A DNA stretch of 64,000 nt from Symbiodinium natans (taxonomy: Eukaryota; Sar; Dinophyceae; Suessiales; Symbiodiniaceae), in contig CAJNDS010000462.1 in NCBI GenBank assembly GCA_905221605.1, positions 62,001 to 126,000 of the forward strand, given 5' to 3'. Within the stretch, counting starts at the first letter, position 1, and each line of letters opens with the position of its first letter. Of this stretch, positions 41,385-53,800 are shown one piece after another. The notes under the pieces were generated by a model that saw only the letters and a program-made list of their open reading frames with translations, made no database searches and had not been told where the DNA came from. The position numbers and the translations under genes were made by a program.

Positions 41385-44300
41385 ATGGGTGACAGCCCCG
41401 AGCTGGTCCCCACCGAGGTAGCAACTGATCTCGGTACAGACGGATTTACAGACGCAGAATCCGCGGAGATGGACCTCTCAGGCACTTTGGCTATGCCACC
41501 GTCTACGGATGGCCGTGGCCTAGTGCTGGAAGAGAATGCAGCGGCAGCGAATGTGTTTGCGCCAAACGCACCTTCTCCTTTCGTAGGACTAGGAGCTCCG
41601 CAGATCCACATGTACCGACAACAGTTTCAGCAGAACATCACGATAGGTGAAACGCCTGAACAAACAAGACTTCTCCTCACTGAGTTAGAGAACGAAGCAG
41701 AGTCCAGGCACCAGAGGTTCCGCCTAGCTGCTGAAGAAGCCCATGATCAACAAATCGCAGATGTTGAGGAAAGGGCTAACAGGCAGCACGAGGAAGTCGT
41801 TGCTAGACTTGAGTCTGAAATTGCTAGCCAAAGGTATAGCTTTGTCGCGAGGACCCAAGGCCTCTTTTCAGAACTCCAGCAACAAAACCAGATAATCAAT
41901 TTTCAGTCAGAACATTTTTCCGATGTTGGTTCGCAAATCACACGTCTCAGGACAACTCTGGTTGAAGAGGCTGAACAAAACAAGAGGGAAAGCATTAACG
42001 AGATTGGGGAATGGTTTGGGAGAGAGCATGATGAGGCAATGAAAAGGTACCGCAGTATAGCCCTGGAAACTGAAGAGCAAATGAGGATTCAAAACATGAC
42101 CCTCCAAGATGAGTTATCATCAATGGAGCGTGCGCTCCAGCTCGAACAGGACAGGAATTTAGGCATCAATCCCTCGCAGCAAGCTCAGTTTCCCAGCGCC
42201 ACTGCCCCAGTTGCTCCAGCGCCAAGCACCGGGCTTAGTGCTCCGTGTGCCCCTCAGTTTTCAGATCCGAGTGTGATTCCGATGAACATCAGGGCATTGT
42301 TTCCAAACTTCAGTTTTGGCGGTGTGGCAACTACTGCCACTCCAACAGGACCACAGCGTCCGGTTTCTGCCCCAGGGACCCCAACTGCATCAGCTAACGT
42401 CCCAAATCTAGGATTCTCTAGTGGTGGTTTGAACGCCGGAGCCCCTGGTCTTGCGGCCCCAACAGGCACGCCGGGAGGTCCGGCAGCCACAGGAGCCGAT
42501 TTAATCGCACAGACGCAGCAAGCGCTGCTTGAAGCCGCCAAGCTTCTTAAAGGAGACAAAAGCAGTGAAGATGACAAACCAAAGGTTAAAGAAGCTGAAA
42601 CCATCCGCCTGCCGGATTTCCCTAACCCCGAAACCTACCGTGCATGGAAAACCGCAACACGGGAAGCAGTTAGGGCAGCTTCAGATAGACCAGATGAAGC
42701 CTTCTCTTGGATTCTAGAGGTGTATTCTAAGAATGCTGATCATGACAAGCTTCGTGAGCCCGGTAAGTTTCTCACGCTGGATACCAAAATCCTAGCCGCT
42801 CTCACTAAGGTCGCCAAAGGTGAGTTATCTCGACAGGTGCTCACTTTCAAGGAAACCGAGGCGGTTCAAGGACGTGCCGTACGAGGACGCCAGGTCTTGC
42901 TCATGTTTGATCAGTACTTCAAAACAAATGAAGAGGTAGGATCGCTCTATTCGGTAGAAGACCTTTTGAAGGTTACACTGCATAGTGACGACCTAACCAC
43001 ATTTCTGCACAATTGGGAATCAGTCATTGCTGGCATGAGTCATGTCCCAGAAGAAATGGTTCTGCGTGATATCCTTCTTCGGCAAATCCGAAAGTCCTCA
43101 AGAATGAAGTATGATTTGGAAATCTACGACAGGGCGAAAGAGGGTTCTGCCTCACACTCCTATGCGTTCTTGTTGAAGTCAATCCGGGATTTGTTGACCC
43201 GTGAAAGGATGCGCAAGAACAGGGATAGAATCGCCAAGTCTCATGGGGACAAGTTTGGTGCTCCTGTTGTTGAAGGCGGAAGGCCGACACGCCCTCCGTC
43301 GAGGAGCGGCCGCGGAAGGGATCGCTCTGCCGGTAGCCAGTCCAATTCAAAATCAAGGTCTCGCTCCAGGACCCCATCCAGATCTAGATCACCTAGCCGA
43401 TCGCAAAGCCCAAAGCCAGTTTGCTACGACTTTCAAAAGGGTAAGTGCACCAGGGGTGACAAGTGCAAGTTTTCGCACAAACCCCGTTCGCAATCCCCTG
43501 TTCGCACTGCCCCGAAGAAGAAACAGGTCTGCACGTTTTGGAAGAAGGGAAAGTGCACTAGGGGAGATAAGTGTCGTTTCTTGCATAGGGAACCGAGCCC
43601 TGCTCCCCCAGGTGGTGAAAACGCAGCCCCGGCCCCTAAGGGCCCAGACAAACCAAGGTCCCCGTCACCCGCGCCAACGCGCAGGAAACCAAGCCGTGGA
43701 CGCTCTAAGGAAAAGGATAGGAAGGCCGCATGCTGCATCTCGCTTGCGGCTGCAGCCTCAGCTGGTCCTGATGAGAGTGAACTACAGGATGGGGACGAAG
43801 ACTACTGGGAAGTAGATTTCAAAAGGGGTGAAGCTGTTAGGCACCATCTGAAGTACAGAAGTACTATGTACAAGCCCGAAGTGTCATGTCCTGTTGCTCT
43901 TGAAAGGTTGAAGGGTAAGGCTAAAGTGATCAAGACGCTTCCCATTTCTCCATACACTGCAAAGGAGAACTGGGACTGGAAAGAGGGAAGAGGGGGAACC
44001 GGCGATAAGATGCCGTGGACCGGCAAGACTGTTTTCAAGATCAAAGAACAAAACAAGAAGGTCAGGTTTTGCGACAAGCCCAAAGTCAGGGAAATCCCTT
44101 TTGAGGGAAAGGGGTACAAACATTCCTACAAAGTTCGCAGGTACAATACTTGCTATGCTGATGCGGAAAGCTGCCCTAAGCCTGACGCTAATGACCTTCA
44201 GGTTGCAATTAGGAACGCAAGGGAACTCAAGATGCTTCTTGCCCGGCATGAGGGGGGAGAGAAGACCGATTGCCACTTAGAGTGTGATGAGCCTGATTCT

Positions 44301-44816
44301 CTCATGTGTGGGATGTGCAAGCACGTCGTTGAGAGCTCAGAGATCGCTTGTCCAGGGATCGCCACACCCTTAGAATTCCTTGCTGACACAGGAAGCGAGG
44401 AGGACCTTATCAGCGAAGCTGATCGTGCTATGTACTTCGGCGAAGAGCCAGTAGGCAATGCAACACGACAAGTGAATCTCATCACTGCTAATGGTAACGT
44501 CAAAGGTGACAAGTCGGTTAGGATCGACTTCCCGGAGTTTGGCAAAGAGCTAGAGTTCTATGTTCTCAACAGCACCCCTCCTGTTTGCTCTGTAGGCAGA
44601 AGGTGCATGGAGGACGGTTATGAGTTCCACTGGTACCCCAAAAGGCCGCCTTACTTTGTTGCGCCCAATGGTCAAAGACTAAGGTGTAGAATGAGAGGTA
44701 TGGTCCCAGTGCTAGGGGGAGGAGCAATGGCCGCTCCAAGCACTAAGGAGGAAGCCTCAGGTTCTCTCGGACGACCAATTTTGTCCGAGGGTTTTCAGAA
44801 AACTGCCGCCCAATAG
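41385..44816 (+). CDS. Retrotransposon ORF1: Gag-like with two CCCH zinc fingers and aspartic protease
   Basis: 1143 codons. Residues about 75-260 are a charged helical (coiled-coil-like) region, then a Pro/Ala/Gly-rich linker and a capsid-like helical region (about 395-600). A Ser/Arg-rich tract precedes two C-x7-C-x5-C-x3-H zinc fingers at C680/C688/C694/H698 and C716/C724/C730/H734; most copia elements have a CCHC knuckle instead. A module around W808 recurs in ORF2. The protease active site is LADTGS with Asp1001. Residues 781-785 are AACCI, also repeated in ORF2. The frame overlaps ORF2 by about 70 nt, with a -1 frameshift signal near 44789. Confidence 0.9.
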   Translation: MGDSPELVPTEVATDLGTDGFTDAESAEMDLSGTLAMPPSTDGRGLVLEENAAAANVFAPNAPSPFVGLGAPQIHMYRQQFQQNITIGETPEQTRLLLTELENEAESRHQRFRLAAEEAHDQQIADVEERANRQHEEVVARLESEIASQRYSFVARTQGLFSELQQQNQIINFQSEHFSDVGSQITRLRTTLVEEAEQNKRESINEIGEWFGREHDEAMKRYRSIALETEEQMRIQNMTLQDELSSMERALQLEQDRNLGINPSQQAQFPSATAPVAPAPSTGLSAPCAPQFSDPSVIPMNIRALFPNFSFGGVATTATPTGPQRPVSAPGTPTASANVPNLGFSSGGLNAGAPGLAAPTGTPGGPAATGADLIAQTQQALLEAAKLLKGDKSSEDDKPKVKEAETIRLPDFPNPETYRAWKTATREAVRAASDRPDEAFSWILEVYSKNADHDKLREPGKFLTLDTKILAALTKVAKGELSRQVLTFKETEAVQGRAVRGRQVLLMFDQYFKTNEEVGSLYSVEDLLKVTLHSDDLTTFLHNWESVIAGMSHVPEEMVLRDILLRQIRKSSRMKYDLEIYDRAKEGSASHSYAFLLKSIRDLLTRERMRKNRDRIAKSHGDKFGAPVVEGGRPTRPPSRSGRGRDRSAGSQSNSKSRSRSRTPSRSRSPSRSQSPKPVCYDFQKGKCTRGDKCKFSHKPRSQSPVRTAPKKKQVCTFWKKGKCTRGDKCRFLHREPSPAPPGGENAAPAPKGPDKPRSPSPAPTRRKPSRGRSKEKDRKAACCISLAAAASAGPDESELQDGDEDYWEVDFKRGEAVRHHLKYRSTMYKPEVSCPVALERLKGKAKVIKTLPISPYTAKENWDWKEGRGGTGDKMPWTGKTVFKIKEQNKKVRFCDKPKVREIPFEGKGYKHSYKVRRYNTCYADAESCPKPDANDLQVAIRNARELKMLLARHEGGEKTDCHLECDEPDSLMCGMCKHVVESSEIACPGIATPLEFLADTGSEEDLISEADRAMYFGEEPVGNATRQVNLITANGNVKGDKSVRIDFPEFGKELEFYVLNSTPPVCSVGRRCMEDGYEFHWYPKRPPYFVAPNGQRLRCRMRGMVPVLGGGAMAAPSTKEEASGSLGRPILSEGFQKTAAQ

Positions 44817-47800
44817 GGCCGGCCGAGGCTTTCGCAGGAGCAGCAGAGGAGCGAGATCCAGTGGTCGAGCACCCCGATCCTGAGATCTCCGCAGCCATCA
44901 ATGAGGTGCCGCCGATAGATATCCCCAAAGAGAAGCTCAAAAGACCAGGTTGGGTTTCGCACCCAAATGCTAAGTACTTGATTGTCGGACACAAACCAAA
45001 GACGTTTCGTACTGCTACACCAAGGTTTCCAAGATGCGAAGTCAGATCTACTTGGTTGTTCAGGGAAGGTTCTTGGGTCAAGGTTGAGGATAAAGTGAAC
45101 GTCAGGGAGCTTGACAACAAAGTTGCCCGACTGGAGGGTAATCCAATCCTGAGCCTCACTATCTTCGAAGACCCCGATGTTGAACCTGACAGTGACAACG
45201 AAGGAAACGCCCGCAGTCTTGCAGAGGCCGATCTGAAAGCTGAAGCCAAATCTGTTGAGCACTTGTTCTCGCACAGGCCCAAGAATCCGTTCTGCGAGGT
45301 ATGTCAGCGCGCAAAGATGTTGGCTCCCCAAGCCCGCAAAAAGGGGGGCTCAAGTACCATTGTGTCAAAGGCCTTTGGGGATCACATCACTGTTGACCAT
45401 ATTATCACTCGTGACCTTCGTGATCATGGGTTCCAGGACGAAAGGGTCGCACTTGTTGTTAAGGACGTGTTCACCAAATTTCGTTACGTCTACCCCTCGC
45501 CGACTAAGTCAAGCGATCAGTGTTTTGAAGACCTTCTTCACTTCCTAGGTCAAGAAGATGCAGTTGGCGTTTTCTACTCAGACAACGCACCTGAACTTCA
45601 TGCCGCTATCAAAAGCCTAGGTGTCCGACATGTTACATCCCGCGAATATGTGGACACCAACAAGTCGGTAATCGAAAGAGAAATTCGGACGATTTTGGAG
45701 GGTACCCGCTCCAACCTTGTTCAGGCGGGTCTCCCCGACAAGCTTTGGCCGTTGGCCGCCCAACACCACGCGATGGCACTTAATGCAACTAAGAGGCTTG
45801 ACAACGGGATTGTTCCCTGGGAGGCCAGGTATGGGGAACCGTTTTCAGGGATCATGATTCCTTTTGGTGCACGTGTGTTGTACTGGAACAACCCCAAACA
45901 GAACATTCCTGCGAGCTCTAAGTTTGCGCCGACCGGTGTTGAGGGAATATTTCTTGGTTACCACGTTCAGCCTGGCTTCGTTTGGAAGGAGGAATACCTC
46001 GTCACCCCCGTCAAGGGTTGTGACTTTGCGTTCGAGATAGGAAACTTTCCTATTCTGAGGTCGAAGCGAATGGAGTTGTTGCCTGGGGATTTCACATTCC
46101 CAATGAGATCCGAACAGCTTGCACTGCAGGAGAGCCTCCGTAAGCCGACCCTCTCAGATCAGGACTGCTCGTGGGGAGGCACAGATGGTGCCGGACCACG
46201 CGCCCCGCCTGGGGATTCGCCGGACGAGCCTTTGCCTCCGCCCGGTGTGCCTGATTTGGACGGCTCCGATTTGAAGGATCGTTTGTCCGAGTACTTGGAC
46301 CAAGTGGCTAAGGAAAACGAGGACTATGTTCCCGAAGATGTCGGAGCTGTGGAGGACTGGCTGGGGAGGGATGCTCCTGGATCTTCTAAGGAAGCAACAT
46401 CCGTGCCTAAGGCCTCATCTACTCTACCAAGACATGACCCCAAAACCATGCCTGACGGGAAGAAAGTCCCCAAAGGGTATAACTGGGACGGGGTGAGGTT
46501 GGTTAGAGATAAGAAAGGTTCCAAAAGGCCACCTGATACCCCTTCGGAATTTTGGCACATGTATTCCAAGGCACAACGGGAGGCTGACATTGAAAGATTC
46601 GAACGCAAGAAGGCTCGTGAAGCCGAGGAAGATGCTCGCAAGGCCCTTAGAGACTCCCCGGCCATGCCTGTCATCGCCGAGCCTGACCCCGAGCCCCATA
46701 GGGATCGCATGGCGTCCTTGTATTGGGCCAAACTTGGTCAGGTTGCGAGTGAGATGTTTGCTGCTGTTGCCAGGGTTGTCGGGCCTAAAGAAATCGAAAG
46801 TACTCCCGCTGCGAAAGAAGCCATGGACCGAGAATGGAAGAAACTTGCCGATACGTCTTGCTGGCTCGAAAAGAAGGTTCGAGAATACCGGGATGTTGCC
46901 GCGGAAGCCAAACACAAGAATGTCAAGGCCCATTTCGGGAAAATCTTTGAGATTTGTTCGGTCAAGGGGGATGAACTCCCGGACGGGCACCCCCAGAAGA
47001 AATGGAAGGGTCGTAGTGTTTTCCAGGGCAACAACGTCCAGGACGAAAATCACGATCACGCCATTTTCGCCGAACTAGGATCAAGCCCCGCTAGTATGGA
47101 GGCCGGGAAAATCATAGATGTGTTTGGTAGCCAACCCGGGTACGTGAAACAGCAGGCTGATGGCATCGCTGCATACACACAAGCCCTTTTTAAAGGCATC
47201 GAAACGTGGGTCCGTCTCCCTCGAAACAGATGGCCTAAAGAATGGTCTGGGTATGAAGATCCTGTTTGCCCACTCAGGCTCGCTTTGTACGGCCACCCTG
47301 ACTCAGGTGGTATCTGGGAAAGGTACTGTACCGAACAGTTAGAGAGTGTTGGTTTTACTGCTGTTCTACCCGACATTTGGCATTCTGTTTTCTACCATGC
47401 TGAACTAGATTTGTTACTTGTTGTGTACGTTGATGACTTCAAGATGGCCGGCCCCCAAGACAAAATCAACAAAGGTTGGGAGTTGATCGCTAAGGTGATT
47501 GACATGGAACCAGCCGAGGTCTTGGGACGGTACTTCGGGTGTCATCACGTTGAGCAAAATCGGGTCCAGCTTTCACGGGAGGACCACCCATTTGCTTACG
47601 TCTTCGACAAGAAGCACGCTAGCCCAGCTGCCGACTACCAAGTCCGGCCGAACCGCAAAGAGGACTTCTGGGAGGTCGACGCTGAGTTAGCTGCAGTCGT
47701 TAGGCATCACATATATCCTCGTAGGAAACTTTATGTGCCTACGCAGGACGACGTGTCGAAATTTCCCCACATAAGCTGTCAACGAATCACGGTGTTTGAT

Positions 47801-50800
47801 GATGGTAGGGACCCTATCCATGATGACTTGAATCAGGGGGGCCCCGCGGACCAATCAGGTTGGTGGACTGGGAGAACATATTTCCCTATCACTGAGGTCA
47901 GTGACGAGGACTTTTCTCATGCTCTCGCAGCTAAGCACAATAAACCTAAGCGGTCCAAAGCCGAAGCTAAACGAGAAGCACGACAGAGTAAGTTCAAGAG
48001 CACTGAATCTATCAGTCAGGGAAAGACCCCTTCCATGACTGTACCCGTGAACGTTGTGTACTACGACATGCGGGATTTCTTGGTGTCCTGTGTTGATAGG
48101 TACTGTGAGTTGGCCAAGGTCGACAAGAAATCCCTGAAGCACGTAGCGACCCCTTTTCATGAGAACCGGGTAGCAAAAGTTCTGGAGAACAATGAACCTA
48201 GTGGTAAGCTGCAACCTATTGCTAGCCGTGTACTCATGAAGGTTTTGTTCGCTGCGAGAATGGCCAGGTGGGACTTGTTACGCGCCACTCAGGCACTGGC
48301 ATCCAGAGTCACCAAGTGGTCTCGCGACTGTGACGTTGCTTTGCACAGGTTGATCAGTTACATAAACTCTTCTCTTGAAGTTCGGATGAGGGGATTCATA
48401 GGGGATCGCATTCAGGATTGTAAGTTGTGGATGTTCTGCGATGCTGACCACGCTGGTAGCCACGACAGTAAATCCACTTCAGGCTGTGCCCTTTACTTGG
48501 TAGGCCCCAATACTTACTTTCCCCTAAATGCTTTTTCCAAGAAACAGACCAGCATCACCACTTCAAGTACTGAGAGTGAGGTTGTGGCTGCCAACCAAGG
48601 TATTCGTGCCCAGGGTCTGCCCAGCCTCAGTCTTTGGATTTTCCTGTGGCGTGAGGTTGCGAGTAGGACCGCCAGCTACCAAGCTAGGCCGAAAACCAAA
48701 CCTAATCAAAGGGAAAACGACATCATTGCACGAATTGATCCTGAACTTGATGAGATCCGTTATGGTGAGTGTAGGGCGGATGGACGAAGCGTTTCCGATT
48801 TAAACGGCCTCAAGGTCCACCTTAGTCCCAAGTTTGCTGTTCAACTCCTTGAGGACAACCAAGCTACCATCACCATTCTCCTCAAAGGTGACAGCGAAAA
48901 ACTACGTCACACCGATCGGACTCAACGCATTTCGTTTGCTTGGATCAAACAACAGTTCGAGCGTAACTTCTTCGAAATGATTAATGTTGACACCAAAGAG
49001 CAAGTAGCTGATATCTTTACCAAACCTTTCGCCGACCGAGGTAAATGGGAACATGCTCTAAGGCTCATCGCGCACGTCGATGCTCCTCTTCAGGGGGGAC
49101 GGCAGTCTAAGGCACACGAGTCCGATGCTCATCTCATCAACAAGCCTGTCGTTCATGCTCACCCTGTGGTGAAGCCGTCGGGCGACCCTTGCGCAGTAGC
49201 AGCTGAGCTTACCAAGGACCGTGACTTCAGTACTAAGGCTTTGTTGCGTGTAGCCCAGATCATGTACCCCAACAAAACCAAGCGAAAGATGATTAAGCTT
49301 GACAATCGCAGCTACTACCATATCTTTGGGCAGTGGTCTTACGGAGGAATGCAAGGGGTGACTAAGGCAACACGTCGGTGGCCTCAGATTGCCCGCTTCC
49401 TAAATGGAGTTGTACAAGCCCATGCTCCTAAGGACTTCACATGGAACTCGGTGTTGCTTAATAGCTGTACTAGTGCCTCTGTGCACAAAGACCATGGGAA
49501 TGCTAAGGATAGCATGAGCTTTGCCCTCAGTGTCGGGGATTTCAAAGATGGTGAACTGTGGTTTGCGGACCCCCTTGTTTCATCTGAAGATGCTATTGTT
49601 AGGGTCGGCCCCAATGGTAAGCGCCTTAAGGGTCGTGCTGTGTCCACCCTGAACAAAGCCATCATCTTTGATCCGCGAAATTTACACTGTGTGTTACCTT
49701 TCACTGGAACACGTTTCTCCATTGTTGCGTACACCTCCCGATCACAAGACGCACTGCAAGATCAAGAGCTCAATTCTTTGAAGTCGCTTGGATTCAGGCT
49801 GCCCCCACGTGCGGCCAGCGCTGCTTCTGCCCGAGAATACTCGAGGCCGTTGGGGTTCAAACGAATCATAGTCGAGTTTTGTTGCTCCCCCAACAGCAAA
49901 CTAGGGCAGGATCGTAGCGCACGTCAAGGATGTTATGTGTTGCGAGTCACCAGTGAGGATGACGTCTTGAAAGACTCTACATTGACTTCAGTTGTTCAGA
50001 AAATTAGTACCCTCTGCGACGAGGGGGGAGCATCTAAGCCAATTTTAGTTTATGCGTCGCTTCCGTGTACTGGTGGCTGTCCGTGGAATCGCATGACGCC
50101 TGACAGCCCAAAGTGGGAACAGCATCAGGAACTGTTTTGCAAACTCCTCAAGCAGTTCCGAAAATTCATTAGGAAGCTCAAAGAGTACAAACCACAGGTT
50201 GCCTTCGAACTCCCTAAGGATTGCGACTATTGGAAGTGGGACCATGTTCAGCATATGGTTAATGACCTTGGACTTGAGTTCTACCGTTGCGATGGTTGCA
50301 TGTTGGGGATTATGAATCACCAAGGATTACCACTAAGGAAAGCTTGGACCATTGCGTCGTCGATTCCATTGCAGCGGCTGGCAGCGCACAAGTGTGATCG
50401 CAGTCATGTTCATGGCGAGTCTAGAGGCCAGGACCTTAAGGACAGTGAGAACTATTCACATGCCATGACTGATTGCATCCACATTGATTGGAAAAGCTTT
50501 TGCGATAGGCGTTCTAATTATGCGGCATGTGCACAACAACTATTTTCGTGTAACCACAAACACGTTTGCGCTCGCAAAACTGAACAAACTAACGCATTAG
50601 CTGCCTGCTGCATTCTCGCGGCAGAGTTCTGCGCGCCGGACATGGAAGCCACCAACGCTGGAATCGTGGCACCGACGGAGGTCCTGCGCCAGTGGTGGGA
50701 TCGGCGGTTATGGGAGACTTCATTGTCTTCCGAATACCGCACCATGGCGCCTTTCCAGGAGGATGAAGCCAGCGTGAACAACTTCTACAAGTATTTGCCG

Positions 50801-53800
50801 CGGCCACTGGCATGCGAATATGCCCTCAGTGACGTCAGGGAGGCTGGTTTGGTGGCCAAAATCGGAAAGCTCACCGATCAAGGCTTGGCCATGCTCCAGC
50901 CCGAGTCTACTCGAGGCCGTTTGCGCTACCTTGTCATCGTCGCAGACTCTACAACTACGTTCCTCACTGAAGGAAATTGGAAGACAGATCTGCTGGCAGA
51001 CATCAAGGCCAACCGCGGCAATGCCTTCCCACATCATCTTGGCGTTGAGTACATTCCTACATGGGGTGCGAATCTCACGCGGCTCGTTGAGCTCGCCGTG
51101 GGAAAAATCACCCAACTGGAGCGTGAAACTGGCGCCAGTGGTCAGGTGAGCATTGACCTCATGATGATCTGGAACGGGAACGAGTTCGTCGGCGAAAGAG
51201 GTCTGTTTTTGGACCCAGGCTTCAAGAGCAAGACGGAGTGGCTTCGTGGTTACCCGCACATGGCAAAGGGGAGCTGGGAGTTCATTGGACCAAAGGTTCT
51301 CCGGGAGATAGGCAAGTTGGCGGATCTACAGTCACGGGCGTCAGTGGGTACTGTGCTGCTCACGTCTGCGACCGACGCTGCCAACTACTACCTCCCGCGC
51401 GATTGGGGTACCATCATGGCGGATTTGCTCGACTACGCCGCCCAACTTGGGCTGGCCGTCAAGCATTTCAATACGCCTGCGAGCCAGATCCGCAAATTCG
51501 ACCACTTTCACTTCCAGGAGGACAGCGCCTATCGTTTGCAGCTGTTGAGGTGGTTGGGTTTTACCGCCAGGATTATGGTCCTTCGTCACCAATGCTCCTT
51601 TTTCAAGGAAGCCGACATCGACCTGGTCCTGCAGAACTACGGCCACGTCTCAAAGCCTAACGTCAAGCTCGCTGTGGACGCGCAGGTGGAGGAGAAGCTC
51701 CTGAACCACTTCCGTAGAGGAAGAGTAGAGCCCACACATCAGCCGCTTGTCGAGGCTGACCCGTGGGACGACATCTACTTCCAAGGACCCCAGGAGCAGT
51801 TCCCCGACACCGCGCCGAACCACTTTGTCCACCGGGACTTCAAGGACCACGTTCACCTGGGAGATGGGGAATATGTTACCCGCGAGGACTACGACGAGAT
51901 GATCAAGAAGAGCGAGGAAAATGCCCCCCGCCCAGGGGAGGCCGTCGCTGTTCCGTCATCGTCGTCAACGGCGCGGGAGACTAAGGAGAAGCTTTTGGCC
52001 AGGGGGGAGGTCTACAGTCGTCAGCGGACCGACCCTGAGTCCAGTGCGCCCAAGCGGGCAAAGAAGGGCCCACGCGAGGCTGCCTACGACGAGCCCATCA
52101 AGTCTGGCTACTACACAACCGATGACGATTGGTGCCTCGTCGACATGCTGGGCCTCGACTGGGACACAATCCATTTATGCCCACCGGAAGGTGAGGCCGA
52201 GTGGATTGACATCCTTCAGGACGAGATGCCGAACTTCAAGTATATCCACATTCCCCAGCATCACAAGACTGCCTTGTCCGGTATTGTCCGCGGCAAGATC
52301 GTCTCAGGTCTGCAGGGCGATGGATTGTGGTGCTCTACAAGGAAGATCCTCGAGGCCTGGAACAAGAAGACGAACAAGGATTATGGCCTCGGGATGCTCC
52401 TCACTGTCGTCAAGAACGACAACCGCAGCAGGTTCCAGCTGCGAATTGACCGCAACCACCCCCTCGCCGAGTACTACGGCCTAGAAGGGTACCCTACCCT
52501 TATTAGAGCGAACCAAGGCATCTCCAAAGATGCTATGAAAGGGGTGCCCGACTCGATCCTTGCGGAGGCCTGGTTCAGCATGATCCCAGAAGCAGAGATG
52601 GATGAGCATTCTGCCACCTGGGAAGGTCGGCCGGTTTTGCCCCTGGAGAAGATTCCACGCAGGCTCTACCACCGCACCTACAAGGATCGAGCCTTTGCCA
52701 TCTTGGACTCCTGCTTTATCCCCGGGCACCACACCGCGAATGCCTTTGTGTATTTTGCCGACCGGGAGGTAGGGCCGGGAGAAAATGTCCCTGGCGTGAG
52801 GAGCGATCGCCCCGTGGAGATCGTCATCAACACCATGGAGGCCCTCAGGCAGGGCGCTGGACTGTTTTACTCTCGGTCCGAGGGCGTCCTCTGCCGAGAG
52901 GCTATCTCCGGGTCCACGGTTCTCTACATCCGCGACACAAGAACCGATGAAATTCTGTGGTCTGCCGCGGATGGACCCGAAGGACAGGAGGAGGAAGAGA
53001 ATGCCCCTCATGTAGAGGAGGCCGAATCTTCCGGAAGCATGGTCGTTGAAGCCGTGGGACCTTTCCAAGAAGCACAAGAGGAGCCTGATGTCGAGCATGA
53101 AGAAGCCCCATTGGTCAAGGAGGAGTTCGACGTTCCCATTCTTGAGGAGGTCGAGAGCATCGTTCCTGAACTTCCACCTCTACACGTTCGCTTCAACACA
53201 GACGCCGATGTCATCGAGGTGTCGCCTTCAGGAAGGAACCGTTTGACTGAAGGTCAGTTGCAAGTGGTCCCTGATGAAGGAATGGCTACCCGCTCTACGG
53301 CACCGGCAACCCAAGCGCCGCGTCCTGGATGGAACAGGGGAATCACGCAGATTCAGTGCGTCAATTGTGGCAAGCTTCGTCTCGAAGGTCAGCACAAGTG
53401 TTTCCACTGCGGCTACTACGTCACCCGTGGGGCCACCCAGAGCGCCTTCAGAATGTGGATGGCGCGTGAGCGCTCCCATGTCTTGGACGCCCTGGCAGCG
53501 CAGTTTGGAAAGGGCCTTTGGGAGATGGATGCCGCGAAGATTCGCCAGGCCGCTGGAACGCATGATTTGAGGGGACAGCAGAGCGTAGATGGCCGAGCTA
53601 TCATGTTGGCACGCCAAAATCTCAAAGGCATCATGAAGCACGGCTACACGTCGATGGTGGACAAGTTCGACCAGGACGACACCTACGCGATCCACGCTAT
53701 CAAGGGCGGCTGGACGAGAAGGCGGCTCACTATTCAGGACTGCGTGGCATGCGCTTATCTTCCCAATCAAGGTCGTTCCCGCGAACAACGTGAGTTGGGC

